A stretch of DNA of 64,000 nt from CAIOHW01 sp964432565. Lineage in GTDB: Bacteria > Bdellovibrionota > UBA1018. The position numbers and the translations under genes were made by a program. Positions 18,132 through 26,940 of this stretch are shown piece by piece (the stretch's first letter is position 1; every line of letters begins with the position of its first letter). The notes under the pieces were generated by a model. It had not been told where the DNA came from, searched no databases, and saw nothing but the letters and a program-made list of their open reading frames with translations. The stretch covers positions 1-64,000 of the forward strand of contig CAYSOA010000007.1 of NCBI GenBank assembly GCA_964432565.1. Reading direction: 5' to 3'.

Positions 18132-18609
18132 AGGCGAAAAACTGATCGCCACGCACCCGACGGCGCGGGCGGATTACTTCATTCAAGAAACCTTCGAGGC
18201 GGGAATCGTCCTCACGGGAACCGAAGTCAAGAGCATCCGCACCCAGAGCCCCAGCCTGAAGGATGCCTACGTCGACATCTTCCCTACGTACGGGGCAAAA
18301 ATGCTCGAAGCCTGGGTGCTGCAGATGCACATCGCGCCCTACAGCCACGGCAACATCTACAACCACGAGCCCCTGAGAAAGCGAAAGCTGCTGCTGGGCC
18401 GTCGAGAAATCGACCGTCTTTTTGGCGCCATCACACAGGAGGGGCTGACACTCATCCCCCTTCGGATGTACTTTAAGAAAGGAAGGGCCAAGCTGGAGAT
18501 CGGATTGGCCAAGGGCAAGAAACGACATGACCGGCGCGAGGACTTGAAGGAACGCTCTGCGAAACGGGAGATGGATATTGCCCTCAAACGCAAAATGACT
18601 CGAAAGTAA
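18124..18609 (+). CDS. smpB: SsrA-binding protein SmpB
   Basis: Partner of tmRNA in trans-translation, rescuing stalled ribosomes. Recognisable blocks are YFIQETFEAGIVLTGTEVKSIR, HIAPYSHGNIYNHEPLRKRKLL and the basic C-terminal tail KGKKRHDRREDLKERSAKREM, which in known SmpB becomes helical in the decoding centre. The ATG at 18124 gives 161 residues, the usual length, and the longer frame from 18010 is a shadow of DUF502. I saw no ssrA gene in the window. Confidence 0.95.
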   Translation: MAEGEKLIATHPTARADYFIQETFEAGIVLTGTEVKSIRTQSPSLKDAYVDIFPTYGAKMLEAWVLQMHIAPYSHGNIYNHEPLRKRKLLLGRREIDRLFGAITQEGLTLIPLRMYFKKGRAKLEIGLAKGKKRHDRREDLKERSAKREMDIALKRKMTRK

Positions 18610-18618
18610 CGTGACGGC

Positions 18619-20445
18619 ATGCCCCTCATCCTGGAATCTTCACTGACCCGCACCCTGCTTTCTCGATGCGAAAAAACCCCCGACGCCGCTGCGTTCGGAG
18701 AACGAACCGACACCGGCTGGAAGGAACACTCGTTTCGAAGCTTCCTCGATGACGTGTTGGCCATCGGCGCCGCCCTGGAAGCACAGGGCGTACAACCAGG
18801 CGATCGCCTGGCACTGGTCGGAAATACTTCGTACTCGCTGGTGCGACTGCAGTGGGGCGCGATCACCGCGGGAGCCATTCCCGTTCCCCTTTCCCCCCTG
18901 CAGACCGATCGCGAACTTGGACGAGTCTTTGCCGACTGCCAGCCCCCCCTGGTTTGCGTCGATAATCAAGCCCTTCGCGAGCGTCTGCTTCGCAGCTCCT
19001 CGAAACCCCTCGAGGGAAGAGCCCTCCTGTCACTCGAAGAGTTGCCCGACCTGATTGCCCGGGGGCAGGGCCTGCTCGCCGTGCACGGACGGGGCGACCT
19101 TCAGGCGAGGCTGTGGAACTCGAAGCCCGAATCCCTCTTCCTGCTGATGTACACCTCGGGCACATCGGGAGACCCCAAAGGCTCGATGATCTCGCAAGCT
19201 CAGATGATGGGCGCCCTCCATGACTCGGCTGAACTCTTTCGCCCTCACCTCGACCCCGAACACGAAGTCACGCTCAGCATCCTTCCTCTGGCCAATATCT
19301 TCGGTCAGTTCGAGCTGGCCGTAGGCATCGTATTCGGCTGGAAATCCTGCTTCGCGACGAGACTTGACCGACTGGAATCCGACCTAAATGAGGTTCAGCC
19401 CTCGCTGATCTTTGGCGTGCCCAAGCTCTACGAACGGTTGCTCTCCGGAATTCAGGAGTCCATCGAGTCAAAATCGGTCCCCGAGCGGGCGATCATCGAG
19501 AAGCTTCTGGGCTCCATGCGCCGGGTAGCCCAGTCCCGGAGCCACCAGGAACGCCCGAGCCTCGCAGATACAGCAGAATCCCTGCTCGCGCGCCAAACGG
19601 TCGTCAAGGGAATCCAGAGACGCCTGGGTGGACGGCTGAAGCTGGCGATCAGCGGCGGAGCCCCCCTTCCGCCATCGGTCGCCGCAGAGCTCGACCTGCT
19701 GGGACTTCGCGTTCTGGAGGGCTACGGACTGACTGAAACTTGCGGCCCGGTGGCCATCAATGATCCGACGAATCCCGCTTTCGGTAGTGTGGGTAAACCC
19801 CTTCCGGGCGTTGACCTGCAAATCCTGTCGGACGGCGAGATTGCCCTGCGAACTCGCGAACCCTTTCTGGGCTACTGGAATGCCGAGGAATCGACGACGG
19901 AGATCCAGCGAGAGGGCTGGCTGCATACGGGAGATCTGGGCTATCTGGATGGAGAGGGACGACTCCACATCACCGACCGCAAGAAGGACCTGATGGTTCT
20001 TTCAAGCGGACGCAACATCGCGCCCCAGAAGATCGAGAAGATGGCCCACGCGCTGGAATTTGTCGAAGACCTGGTGGTTTTGGGCGACGGGCAGAGCTAT
20101 CTCGCAGCTCTGGTCACCTTGCGGCAAAACGAGATCATCAAATTTTGCGCCGAGCGGCAAATTCTGTTCAGTCGCTTCGCCGAGCTGGTCAATCACCCCA
20201 AGATTCGCAGTCTGGTCCAGAGCCAGATCGAATTGCTGAACGAAGAGCTGGCCCCCTACGAGCGGATTCGGCGGTTCGTCATTCTTCCCGAGTCGCTTTC
20301 CGTTGACTCCGGAGCCGTGACTCACACCCAGAAACTTCGCCGTCGACAAATCGCAGAACTCCACTCCGCAGCCGTCGATGCGCTTTTTGAGCCCGCCCTC
20401 GCAACTCCCGCACCGGCACTTGACCCGGGCGAACCCTTGGGATAA
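18619..20445 (+). CDS. Long-chain acyl-CoA synthetase (AMP-forming ligase)
   Basis: Adenylates a carboxylic acid, most likely a long-chain fatty acid, and transfers it to CoA. The AMP-binding signature MYTSGTSGDPKGSM (~residues 176-189) and EGYGLTETCGPV (~365) are intact, as is the LHTGDLGYLD-ITDRKKDL hinge region (~435-455). The length of 608 residues fits FadD15-like enzymes that carry an inserted helical segment. With fadL upstream it suggests fatty-acid uptake and activation. It starts 9 bases after smpB. Confidence 0.88.
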   Translation: MPLILESSLTRTLLSRCEKTPDAAAFGERTDTGWKEHSFRSFLDDVLAIGAALEAQGVQPGDRLALVGNTSYSLVRLQWGAITAGAIPVPLSPLQTDRELGRVFADCQPPLVCVDNQALRERLLRSSSKPLEGRALLSLEELPDLIARGQGLLAVHGRGDLQARLWNSKPESLFLLMYTSGTSGDPKGSMISQAQMMGALHDSAELFRPHLDPEHEVTLSILPLANIFGQFELAVGIVFGWKSCFATRLDRLESDLNEVQPSLIFGVPKLYERLLSGIQESIESKSVPERAIIEKLLGSMRRVAQSRSHQERPSLADTAESLLARQTVVKGIQRRLGGRLKLAISGGAPLPPSVAAELDLLGLRVLEGYGLTETCGPVAINDPTNPAFGSVGKPLPGVDLQILSDGEIALRTREPFLGYWNAEESTTEIQREGWLHTGDLGYLDGEGRLHITDRKKDLMVLSSGRNIAPQKIEKMAHALEFVEDLVVLGDGQSYLAALVTLRQNEIIKFCAERQILFSRFAELVNHPKIRSLVQSQIELLNEELAPYERIRRFVILPESLSVDSGAVTHTQKLRRRQIAELHSAAVDALFEPALATPAPALDPGEPLG

Positions 20446-20457
20446 CCCTCAATTCCT

Positions 20458-20691
20458 ATGGCACGCGTGACGATTGAAGATTGCCTCGAGAATGTCGACA
20501 ATATGTATGAACTGGTCCACGTAGCGACCCGCCGGGCGCGCCAGCTCTACAAGGGCTCGGACCCCCTGGTAAAGAGCAAGAATCGAGTCATCGTGACTGC
20601 CCTGCGTGAAATCGCCGCGGGCAAGGTTCTGGCCAAGAAGGCAGCCGAAGAGCTGTCGCCTCTCGACGAGCTTTCGGAACTCTCCAACTAA
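20458..20691 (+). CDS. rpoZ: RNA polymerase omega subunit
   Basis: Small RNA polymerase subunit that supports beta' folding and often ppGpp response. The 77 residues begin MARVTIEDCLENVDNMYELV and contain ATRRARQL and VIVTALREIAAGKV, all omega hallmarks. It is the last gene of the run that starts with fadL and ends at a strong bidirectional terminator. Confidence 0.93.
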   Translation: MARVTIEDCLENVDNMYELVHVATRRARQLYKGSDPLVKSKNRVIVTALREIAAGKVLAKKAAEELSPLDELSELSN

Positions 20692-20715
20692 GTTCGGACA
20701 ACAAGACTTCAAAAA

Positions 20716-20748
20716 CCCCGGTCACGCGCGTGGCCGGGGTTTTTTTTG
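20716..20748. terminator. Bidirectional intrinsic terminator between rpoZ and lon
   Basis: CCCCGGTCAC at 20716-20725 pairs with GTGGCCGGGG (20730-20739) with one G-T pair and a 4-base loop. It is preceded by AAAAA and followed by eight T residues, so it can end both the plus-strand rpoZ transcript and the minus-strand lon transcript. Confidence 0.9.
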
Positions 20749-20779
20749 TTCAGCAGCGTGAGACGCCGATTGCAGGCGA

Positions 20780-23350
20780 TCACGACAGCAAGGATCGCCC
20801 ACCGGACTTCGCCCGTGCCGAACTCCCCTTCGACCTGATGGAGGACTTGCGCGTCGAGAGCTTCGTCGCAGCCACCGTCCGTGCACCCACCCTTACCGAC
20901 TTCTGCTGAGGGAACTCCAGCACGAGCGGAAACACCTCCTCGACGCTACTGACGAAGAAAAGGCTCAACCCCTGCTTCGCATGCTCGGGCACATCATGCA
21001 GATCCTTCTCGTTCAGCTTTGGCAGGATCACGGCCGTAATTCCGGCGCGTTTTGCAGCCAGAAGCTTCTCCTTGATGCCGCCGACCGGAAGTACCTTGCC
21101 GGTCAGCGAAAGCTCGCCCGTCATCGCCACCTTCTGGCGCGCCTGAACTCCCTTCAGGAGTCCATAAAGCGCTGATGCCATCGTGATGCCTGCCGATGGA
21201 CCGTCCTTCGGGATCGCGCCCGCAGGAATGTGCAGGTGCAGGTCTCGGTCCTTAAAATGCTCTTGTCCGACCTTGAGCTCGGCGGCGAGCTTCTTCTTCA
21301 CGTAGGTCCAGGCAATCGACGCGCTCTCGGTCATCACCTCGCCCATCTTGCCGGTGAGCTTGAGCTGCCCCGAACCTGGAAGGTCGGCGGCCTCGATGAA
21401 CAGGATGTCTCCACCCATCGCGGTCCAGGCCAAACCGGTGACGACGCCCGGTGCCGTCACACGCTCGGCCATCTCGTTGTAGAAGCGCTTGGGTCCGAGC
21501 CACTCCAACAGATCCCCCGAGCCGATTCGAATCGGGAGTGCCGCTCTGCCCCGAGCACCGACCTTTTGAGTGCGTACGATTTTCGTGGCAGCTCTCCGGG
21601 CAATGCGGCTGACCAGTTGCTGAAGCGTACGCAGACCCGGCTCGCGGGAATAGTCCTGCATCAGTGAGCGAAGTGCAGCACGATCAATCCGAACCTGCGA
21701 TGGCTTGACACCGTTGGCCCTGAGCTCCTTCGGGATGACATGCCGAACCGCAATGTCCTCTTTTTCTTCGAGCGTGTAACCAGGAAGCTCAATGACCTCC
21801 ATCCGGTCGAGCAATGGACCCGGAATCGTTGAGACCTGGTTCGCCGTCGCGATGAAGAGCACCTTCGAAAGATCGAACGGCAGATCCAGATAGTGATCCA
21901 TGAACGTCGAATTCTGCTCTGGATCAAGCACTTCCAGCAGCGCGCTCGAGGGATCGCCCTGAAACGAAGCGCCGAGCTTGTCGATCTCGTCGAGCAGAAT
22001 CACCGCATTTTTCGAGCCTGCGCGACGAACGGCCTGAATGATCTTGCCGGGAAGCGCTCCAACATAGGTGCGCCGATGACCTTTGATCTCGGCCTCATCG
22101 CGCATTCCTCCGAGTGAAAACCGGTAAAACTTGCGCCCAAGCGCCTCAGCAACACTCTTGCCGATCGAAGTCTTGCCAACGCCCGGAGGCCCCACCAGGC
22201 ACAGGATCGATCCCTTCGGATCAGATTTGAGCGAGCGTACGGCGATAAACTCGATGATGCGCTCTTTGACCTTATCAAGGCCCAGATGCTCATCATCGAG
22301 CACCTCCTGCGCATGATCCAGATCGAGATTGTCGGTGGTCTGGATGTTCCACGGCAGCGCGCAGATCGTTTCAAGATAGGTTCGCGAGACATTGTACTCG
22401 GGCGAGTTTTCAGAGAGCGTCTCGAAGCGTTTCAACTCCTCCAAAACGATCTTCTTCGTATCTGTGGGCATTCCAGCAGCGTCGATTCGCTCACGAAAGG
22501 ATCGCGACGACTGATCTCGGCCGTCCTCCTCCATGCCAAGCTCTCTCTTGATGACCTTGAGCTGCTCTTTAAGGAAGAACTCTCGTTGAAGCGCAGTTAC
22601 CTTCGCATCGACATCCTCGGAGATCTTCTTCTGGATGTCTGCGACATTCTTTTCCTGTCGCAGATGCACCATCAGTTTCTCGAATCGCTCCTTGACTGAC
22701 AGGGTCTCAAGAAAATCCTGGGCCTCCGGCTTCGGAAGCGCCAGGGCGAACGCGATAATGTCCGCGACGGTGCCCTGATTGGGAGCATTGAGCATCGCCA
22801 TGCGCATTTCGTCGGTGAAGAATGGATTGATTTCAGAAAGCTGCTTGACCAGCGCCACGGTCGAGCGCGAAAGGGCGTCGAACTCCGTCGACTTCTCCAC
22901 GACGTCCTCGAGATAATCCGGCTCGACGACGATGAAGGGGGCTTCTGACAGCACGCTCTTGACTCGAAACCGCCTCAGGCTGTGCACCAGAAGGCTGATC
23001 GACCCATCGGGCATGCGAAGCCGCTTGAGCACCTTCACGATCACACCCACCGAGTGCAGTTCCGAAGCACTCGTCTTCTCAGAAACCTCAGACTCTCTCG
23101 TCAGAACAAGGGCCAGTGTTCGCGAAGGGTGCTTGGTGATCGCCTGCTCCACCATCTCCATGTATCTGGGAATGGTGATCTGAAGCGGGGCCATCATCGT
23201 CGGGTAGACGACGGCCTGGTTCATCGGCAGTACGAAAACGTGAGTAGGAAGGATCTGGTCGGGCAGAACAAGCCCTGATGAGCCCGAGGCCTCATCGCCC
23301 GAACCGAACACAGGAGCAGGCAGCTGATTTTCTGGGGTGCGATCCGTCAC
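20780..23350 (-). CDS. lon: ATP-dependent protease Lon
   Basis: Degrades misfolded and regulatory proteins. The N-terminal LonN domain (~1-200) is followed by the AAA+ module with GPPGVGKTS (Walker A) and LLDEIDKL (Walker B). The C-terminal protease domain has PKDGPSAGI with the catalytic serine, and GGIKEKLLAAKRAGI carrying the partner lysine. I chose GTG 23350 because AGGAGG sits 9 bases upstream; a GTG at 23383 gives 11 more residues. The SD lies in a hairpin (see 23351-23368). An upstream AMIN-like gene ends 38 bases earlier on the same strand. The C terminus is basic and serine-rich. Confidence 0.95.
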   Translation of the reverse strand: MTDRTPENQLPAPVFGSGDEASGSSGLVLPDQILPTHVFVLPMNQAVVYPTMMAPLQITIPRYMEMVEQAITKHPSRTLALVLTRESEVSEKTSASELHSVGVIVKVLKRLRMPDGSISLLVHSLRRFRVKSVLSEAPFIVVEPDYLEDVVEKSTEFDALSRSTVALVKQLSEINPFFTDEMRMAMLNAPNQGTVADIIAFALALPKPEAQDFLETLSVKERFEKLMVHLRQEKNVADIQKKISEDVDAKVTALQREFFLKEQLKVIKRELGMEEDGRDQSSRSFRERIDAAGMPTDTKKIVLEELKRFETLSENSPEYNVSRTYLETICALPWNIQTTDNLDLDHAQEVLDDEHLGLDKVKERIIEFIAVRSLKSDPKGSILCLVGPPGVGKTSIGKSVAEALGRKFYRFSLGGMRDEAEIKGHRRTYVGALPGKIIQAVRRAGSKNAVILLDEIDKLGASFQGDPSSALLEVLDPEQNSTFMDHYLDLPFDLSKVLFIATANQVSTIPGPLLDRMEVIELPGYTLEEKEDIAVRHVIPKELRANGVKPSQVRIDRAALRSLMQDYSREPGLRTLQQLVSRIARRAATKIVRTQKVGARGRAALPIRIGSGDLLEWLGPKRFYNEMAERVTAPGVVTGLAWTAMGGDILFIEAADLPGSGQLKLTGKMGEVMTESASIAWTYVKKKLAAELKVGQEHFKDRDLHLHIPAGAIPKDGPSAGITMASALYGLLKGVQARQKVAMTGELSLTGKVLPVGGIKEKLLAAKRAGITAVILPKLNEKDLHDVPEHAKQGLSLFFVSSVEEVFPLVLEFPQQKSVRVGARTVAATKLSTRKSSIRSKGSSARAKSGGRSLLS

Positions 23351-23368
23351 GACAGGAATCCTCCTGTC
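23351..23368 (-). promoter_or_regulatory. Hairpin masking the lon ribosome binding site
   Basis: On the minus strand GACAGGA and TCCTGTC form a perfect 7-bp stem with the 4-base loop GGAT, directly before the GTG start. AGGAGG (23360-23365) is split between stem and loop. Such masking is the usual layout of simple RNA thermometers, and lon is a classic heat-shock gene. The function is inferred. Confidence 0.5.
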
Positions 23369-23388
23369 GCCTACTATGGGCACGAGAG

Positions 23389-23955
23389 CTACTTTGGCAA
23401 GGCTCCATCCAGCCGGATATCCGCAATGATTCGCGCTGGATCTGTCAAATCAAAGACTTCCACGGGACGGCCGGCCCGTAAATTCAAAGCAAACGTCCAG
23501 CGATCCGGATGCACCCTGGGAAGCAATTCAACGCTCTCAATGGTTTTGCTTTTGGTCAGTTCCGCTACGACCTTGGGCGCCACGAAGTCCAGCTGGGGAT
23601 TTCCCCAAATCGTGAAAATCAGCCGGCGCTCTTCAGGATTGATCGACACCTGGTAGTGGGGCGGCCTAGCGAGAGCGGTCACTTCGCCGTCCCGTCGGGA
23701 CGCCTGAAGGTCGATGACGATTCGCTCAAACCGGGCGTTCGCGGCCCGCCGGATATCCTGAACGCGTACCGACTGAATTGCTGAATCTCCACCCACAACC
23801 ACTCCGTCGGAGATGTATTGATTGGCCTTTTGCCCTGAGGCCTGAAAATGCCGTCCTGGCTCCAAAGAAGCCCAGGCGGACCATTCTGCAGGCTGCACGG
23901 TCAGCATCACCGCCCCCAACACTCCCCAAATCCACCGATAGCGCCACATCCACAT
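23389..23955 (-). CDS. Secreted AMIN-domain-like protein
   Basis: A 188-residue protein with an N-terminal signal or anchor (RYRWIWGVLGAVMLTVQPAEWSAWA). The mature part has FERIVIDLQ, LIFTIWGNP and VEVFDLTDPARIIADI, resembling AMIN domains, which target proteins to the septum or to peptidoglycan in amidases and secretins. No catalytic domain follows. ATG 23955 is chosen with no clear SD; 23949 is also possible. It lies 38 bases upstream of lon on the same strand. Confidence 0.6.
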   Translation of the reverse strand: MWMWRYRWIWGVLGAVMLTVQPAEWSAWASLEPGRHFQASGQKANQYISDGVVVGGDSAIQSVRVQDIRRAANARFERIVIDLQASRRDGEVTALARPPHYQVSINPEERRLIFTIWGNPQLDFVAPKVVAELTKSKTIESVELLPRVHPDRWTFALNLRAGRPVEVFDLTDPARIIADIRLDGALPK

Positions 23956-24001
23956 GATTTCAGGGTAAACACTTTGAAGCAGCCGAGCAACTTCTCGACA
24001 G

Positions 24002-24826
24002 TCATCCCCGTTTTGATCGTCGCCAGGTACGAACCAGCAACCAAAGAGCGACCAGCGCCGCCCCCACCCACCAGGGCCTCGACCCTCTCGTCTCCTGAAG
24101 CGGGCTATTCCCTGAGGACGAGCGACCGTCGGAGGCCTCTGAGCTCCTAGCTCCTGCGGAGGGAGTGGAACCAGCCGACGGCATCGCCTTGGGGACATGG
24201 GTAGGGCCGGGCGAAAGGCCGTCCTCTTTCCACTCCCCTCGAACCATCTGGCGCAGATGTTCCAAAGTGAATACGGGTGCACGGTTCTGCCGCTCCGCCT
24301 CTTCTGAATGCAAGACCTCACGGCTGTCGGCCTCCTCCGGGGTCAACGCTCCGGGACCGCTCAAATACTCTTTGCCGTCAATGGTCTCGATCGTGAACTT
24401 GCCCATCATGAGACTACGAATGTCATAGGAGCCGTCCGGGTTCTCATCACCCAGCATGACCACGACCTCCTCGCCTCGAGAAAACCTCGCCGCACCCGGA
24501 ATCTCGACCGTGACTCCGTCGCGACTCCCACCCATTTGGCGAATCGTGATGCCGCCCTTCGGTAGCGCACCCTTGAAAACCTCCGAAGGGACGAGCTCGT
24601 AGAAAGTAAAGAGTCGCCGCTCCTCACCGGAAGCACTCCCGTAATCGGAGTAGCTCATTCCAATGACACCACGTACGATTACCGGACTTTGAGCGACCGT
24701 CTCTGGAAGCGCCTGAGGAAGAAAGCTGGTGGCCTGCCCGGAGGAAGGGTGAAAGCAAAGTCCCAGAACCGCCAAAATCCGAAGTACCCGACTCATGAAT
24801 TCGAGTCTAGCGGCTGCACTCGACAC
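24002..24826 (-). CDS. Secreted protein with C-terminal transmembrane tail, unknown
   Basis: A ~274-residue protein with a signal peptide (VLRILAVLGLCFHPSSGQA) and a domain of about 150 residues containing SEVFKGALPKGGITIRQMGG and EEVVVMLGDENPDGSY. A long serine/proline/glycine linker follows, then WWVGAALVALWLLVRTWRRSKRG, a transmembrane helix with an arginine-rich end. This N-domain/linker/TM-basic tail plan resembles proteins handled by sorting systems such as GlyGly-CTERM, but the key motif is not clear. GTG 24826 has AGGAGG 5 bases upstream; ATG 24796 is an alternative. The start region overlaps the tRNA-Lys promoter. Confidence 0.6.
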   Translation of the reverse strand: MSSAAARLEFMSRVLRILAVLGLCFHPSSGQATSFLPQALPETVAQSPVIVRGVIGMSYSDYGSASGEERRLFTFYELVPSEVFKGALPKGGITIRQMGGSRDGVTVEIPGAARFSRGEEVVVMLGDENPDGSYDIRSLMMGKFTIETIDGKEYLSGPGALTPEEADSREVLHSEEAERQNRAPVFTLEHLRQMVRGEWKEDGLSPGPTHVPKAMPSAGSTPSAGARSSEASDGRSSSGNSPLQETRGSRPWWVGAALVALWLLVRTWRRSKRG

Positions 24827-24855
24827 TTGCACCTCCTCAATGAGTCTGCTAGACC
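24827..24855 (+). promoter_or_regulatory. Candidate sigma-70 promoter for tRNA-Lys
   Basis: TTGCAC (24827-24832), 17 bases, then TAGACC (24850-24855), placing initiation a few bases before the tRNA at 24877. The -35 overlaps the start region of the divergent gene. Confidence 0.45.
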
Positions 24856-24876
24856 GCAGTCTCTCGTTGAGGTTGT

Positions 24877-24952
24877 GGGCCGCTAGCTCAGTTGGTAGAG
24901 CAGCAGACTCTTAATCTGCGGGTCGAAGGTTCGATCCCTTCGCGGCCCACCA
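24877..24952 (+). tRNA. tRNA-Lys (anticodon CTT)
   Basis: Full cloverleaf of 76 nt: acceptor GGGCCGC pairs with GCGGCCC. The D-arm is TAGCTCAGTTGGTAGAGC, the anticodon loop CTCTTAA holds CTT, and the T-arm is GAAGG-TTCGATC-CCTTC. CCA is encoded. Position 47 is U. Confidence 0.97.
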
Positions 24953-24972
24953 TTTTCCTCAAACTTCCCGTC

Positions 24973-25458
24973 TCAATCCCCAGCAGGCACGCATTGACTG
25001 ATCCAGCCGCCCCTCATGGCGTCGTACTCGGCGTACGCGTAAAACCAGACGAGGCGAGTCGCGTTCTGGTCGAGAATCAACTGGTCCGGCATTACTTCGG
25101 GCACCTCCGCTCGCTGGCCCCGCTCAACACGAAAACACCACCCATAGGCTTTCATCCGAGCATCCGAGATTAAATCCAAATCTGAACCGAGGGCACCAAT
25201 TCGTCGGACCCCTTGTTCACTGGCTTCGAATTCGATCCCGGTCGCTGCCTGCATCTCGTTCAGAGCAGAAACCGAGACCTCGCCGGCGCTGAGTCCCACC
25301 CATTTTCTGACAGGCTCCTCAAAGACGGACCTCCACCAGAGTCGCCTCGTGGCCGAAGTCCTGCCTCCGATCACTTCCACCGAAAGAGTGTTCGCCCGAG
25401 CATCCCAGGCCAACAGAAACAAAAGAAAAACCAGAATGGAGTAACGAACTCGGATCAT
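24973..25458 (-). CDS. Small secreted protein, unknown (DUF4430-like pattern)
   Basis: A 161-residue protein with signal peptide MIRVRYSILVFLLFLLAWDARA. The mature part includes YGWCFRVERG and LVWFYAYAEYD, a pattern similar to the small beta-domain of DUF4430/transcobalamin-like proteins, and two cysteines (in YGWC and SQCV) that could pair. Identification is tentative. Its ATG overlaps the stop of the upstream hydrolase (ATGA), so the two are translationally coupled. Confidence 0.55.
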   Translation of the reverse strand: MIRVRYSILVFLLFLLAWDARANTLSVEVIGGRTSATRRLWWRSVFEEPVRKWVGLSAGEVSVSALNEMQAATGIEFEASEQGVRRIGALGSDLDLISDARMKAYGWCFRVERGQRAEVPEVMPDQLILDQNATRLVWFYAYAEYDAMRGGWISQCVPAGD

Positions 25459-26375
25459 TGCAATGCTTCCCTGAAAAATCTGGCGATTCGCGCCCGCTCA
25501 AACAAGTACGCGCGAACAATCGACCCGGCATGGCCAGAGGAGTAAACGACTCCGGCCGGACGCCCCGCCTCCTCCCAGAGCTTCGTCTGGGTATTCGAAG
25601 GAACCACCGAGTCCCGATTGGAGCGAATCATCAGCAGAGGCACCTCGGACAATCTCGAGTCCGGCACACCGAGAACATCCAGCTGAATCGCCTCGCGCAA
25701 AAAGTGTTCGTACTCGGCGTCAGACTGCAGTGCCCTCTTCCGCATCCGCTCCTCTCGCTGCGCCTTTACCGCGGGAAGGGAGCTACGAGCCAGAATCTCG
25801 GCCAGTGGAGCTCCGGCTACGATCAAGGCCCCCGCATCGATCTCTGGATCCACCGCAAGAGCGAGACCCGCATAAATCCCGCCCACACTCGTTCCCAAAA
25901 TTCCCATGCGCCCCAGCGGTCGGTCACTTCTGACCCAGAATTTCACGCGACGAATCGCAACCACTCCACGCCACAGGCTCTCGTCATGCACCTCGGGCCC
26001 AAGATCCGTACGGGTGTCAAAACTCCAGCTCTTGAGCACCACGCCCACTACGCCTCGTCGACAAAGACTTCGAGCATAGCCACGATCCAAAAAGGACTCT
26101 CCGCCCGTCGGGGGAAGAATCAGAACCGATGCGGTCCCCGCATCCAATCGCCTTCGTGGAAGGTATTCGTCATAAACGATGATCGATTCAGATCCATCGA
26201 CCGGATCCTCGGTGAGAATGCGCACGCGCCGAAGACGACAGGAGGAGGTGCCCGACTTCAGCTCTCCTTCTACCTGGCGCTGGCCGTAGCCTTGGGGTTG
26301 CAACTGGTCGAAGACCGAAGCCTGTGCAAGCCCTGCCCACAAAGCAAACAATGAGACGACGACTGTTCTGGACAT
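25455..26375 (-). CDS. Secreted alpha/beta-hydrolase
   Basis: Signal peptide (MSRTVVVSLFALWAGLAQA) followed by an alpha/beta-hydrolase fold. The nucleophile elbow is GTSVGG (serine around residue 165). LILPPTGGESFLDRGYA is compatible with an oxyanion-hole strand, MIRSNRDSVVPSNTQ carries the acid, and SSGHAGSI the histidine. The substrate is unknown; it could be an esterase or peptidase. ATG 26375 has AAGGAG 3 bases upstream. It is translationally coupled to the small secreted protein after it. Confidence 0.75.
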   Translation of the reverse strand: MSRTVVVSLFALWAGLAQASVFDQLQPQGYGQRQVEGELKSGTSSCRLRRVRILTEDPVDGSESIIVYDEYLPRRRLDAGTASVLILPPTGGESFLDRGYARSLCRRGVVGVVLKSWSFDTRTDLGPEVHDESLWRGVVAIRRVKFWVRSDRPLGRMGILGTSVGGIYAGLALAVDPEIDAGALIVAGAPLAEILARSSLPAVKAQREERMRKRALQSDAEYEHFLREAIQLDVLGVPDSRLSEVPLLMIRSNRDSVVPSNTQTKLWEEAGRPAGVVYSSGHAGSIVRAYLFERARIARFFREALQ

Positions 26376-26481
26376 GGGCTCCTTCAATCATTCTTAACAC
26401 GCAGTGTCAAACCCTACCGGACGCGATGATTCCCCTAATAACTTCTTGAGTTCTCGATAGGTGCATGTCACCCCCTGCCAC

Positions 26482-26931
26482 ATGAAGACTCTCCTGTTTG
26501 GCCCAATTCCCCATGCCCTTCCCACTTCTCTACTGCTGCTGCGAATCTTCATCGGTTCGTGCCTGGTCGTGCATGGACTCGGCAAGCTGGGCATCGTCGG
26601 CCCAGCAGGTCCAGGTGCCCTTCAGGGCTTCGCGGGCTGGCTTCAAAGCCTTGGGGTTCCCTTTCCAGGAGTTCAGGCCCGACTCGCCATGGTGGCAGAG
26701 CTGGCAGGAGGCTCCCTCATTCTACTGGGACTCTTTCATCGCCCCGCCGCCCTGGTCTGCATGGCCACTCTTTTGGTCGCTGCGTTCATCGGACACAAGG
26801 GCGGAGGCTATCTGATCACGAACTCCCCGCCCGGAAATGAGTACGCCCTGAACCTAGCAGTGATTCTCCTGGTGATGGCTCTTCTGGGCCCTGGCCCCTA
26901 CTCTCTCGACTCGCAGTTTTTTGCGGAATAA
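26482..26931 (+). CDS. DoxX family membrane protein
   Basis: About 149 residues with four transmembrane segments and the DoxX patterns LLLLRIFIGSCLVVHGLGKL, AELAGGSLILLGLF and the loop HKGGGYLITNSPPGNEYALNL. DoxX-like proteins are associated with redox and membrane stress functions in other bacteria, but a specific role cannot be assigned. ATG 26482 was chosen; GTG 26461 is also in frame. It precedes the NitT/TauT permease by 9 bases. Confidence 0.85.
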   Translation: MKTLLFGPIPHALPTSLLLLRIFIGSCLVVHGLGKLGIVGPAGPGALQGFAGWLQSLGVPFPGVQARLAMVAELAGGSLILLGLFHRPAALVCMATLLVAAFIGHKGGGYLITNSPPGNEYALNLAVILLVMALLGPGPYSLDSQFFAE

Positions 26932-26940
26932 GCTCAAACA

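Noticed and set aside
25458..26354. 298-residue plus-strand frame opposite the alpha/beta-hydrolase
   Set aside because: Antisense shadow of a gene with a clear catalytic motif.
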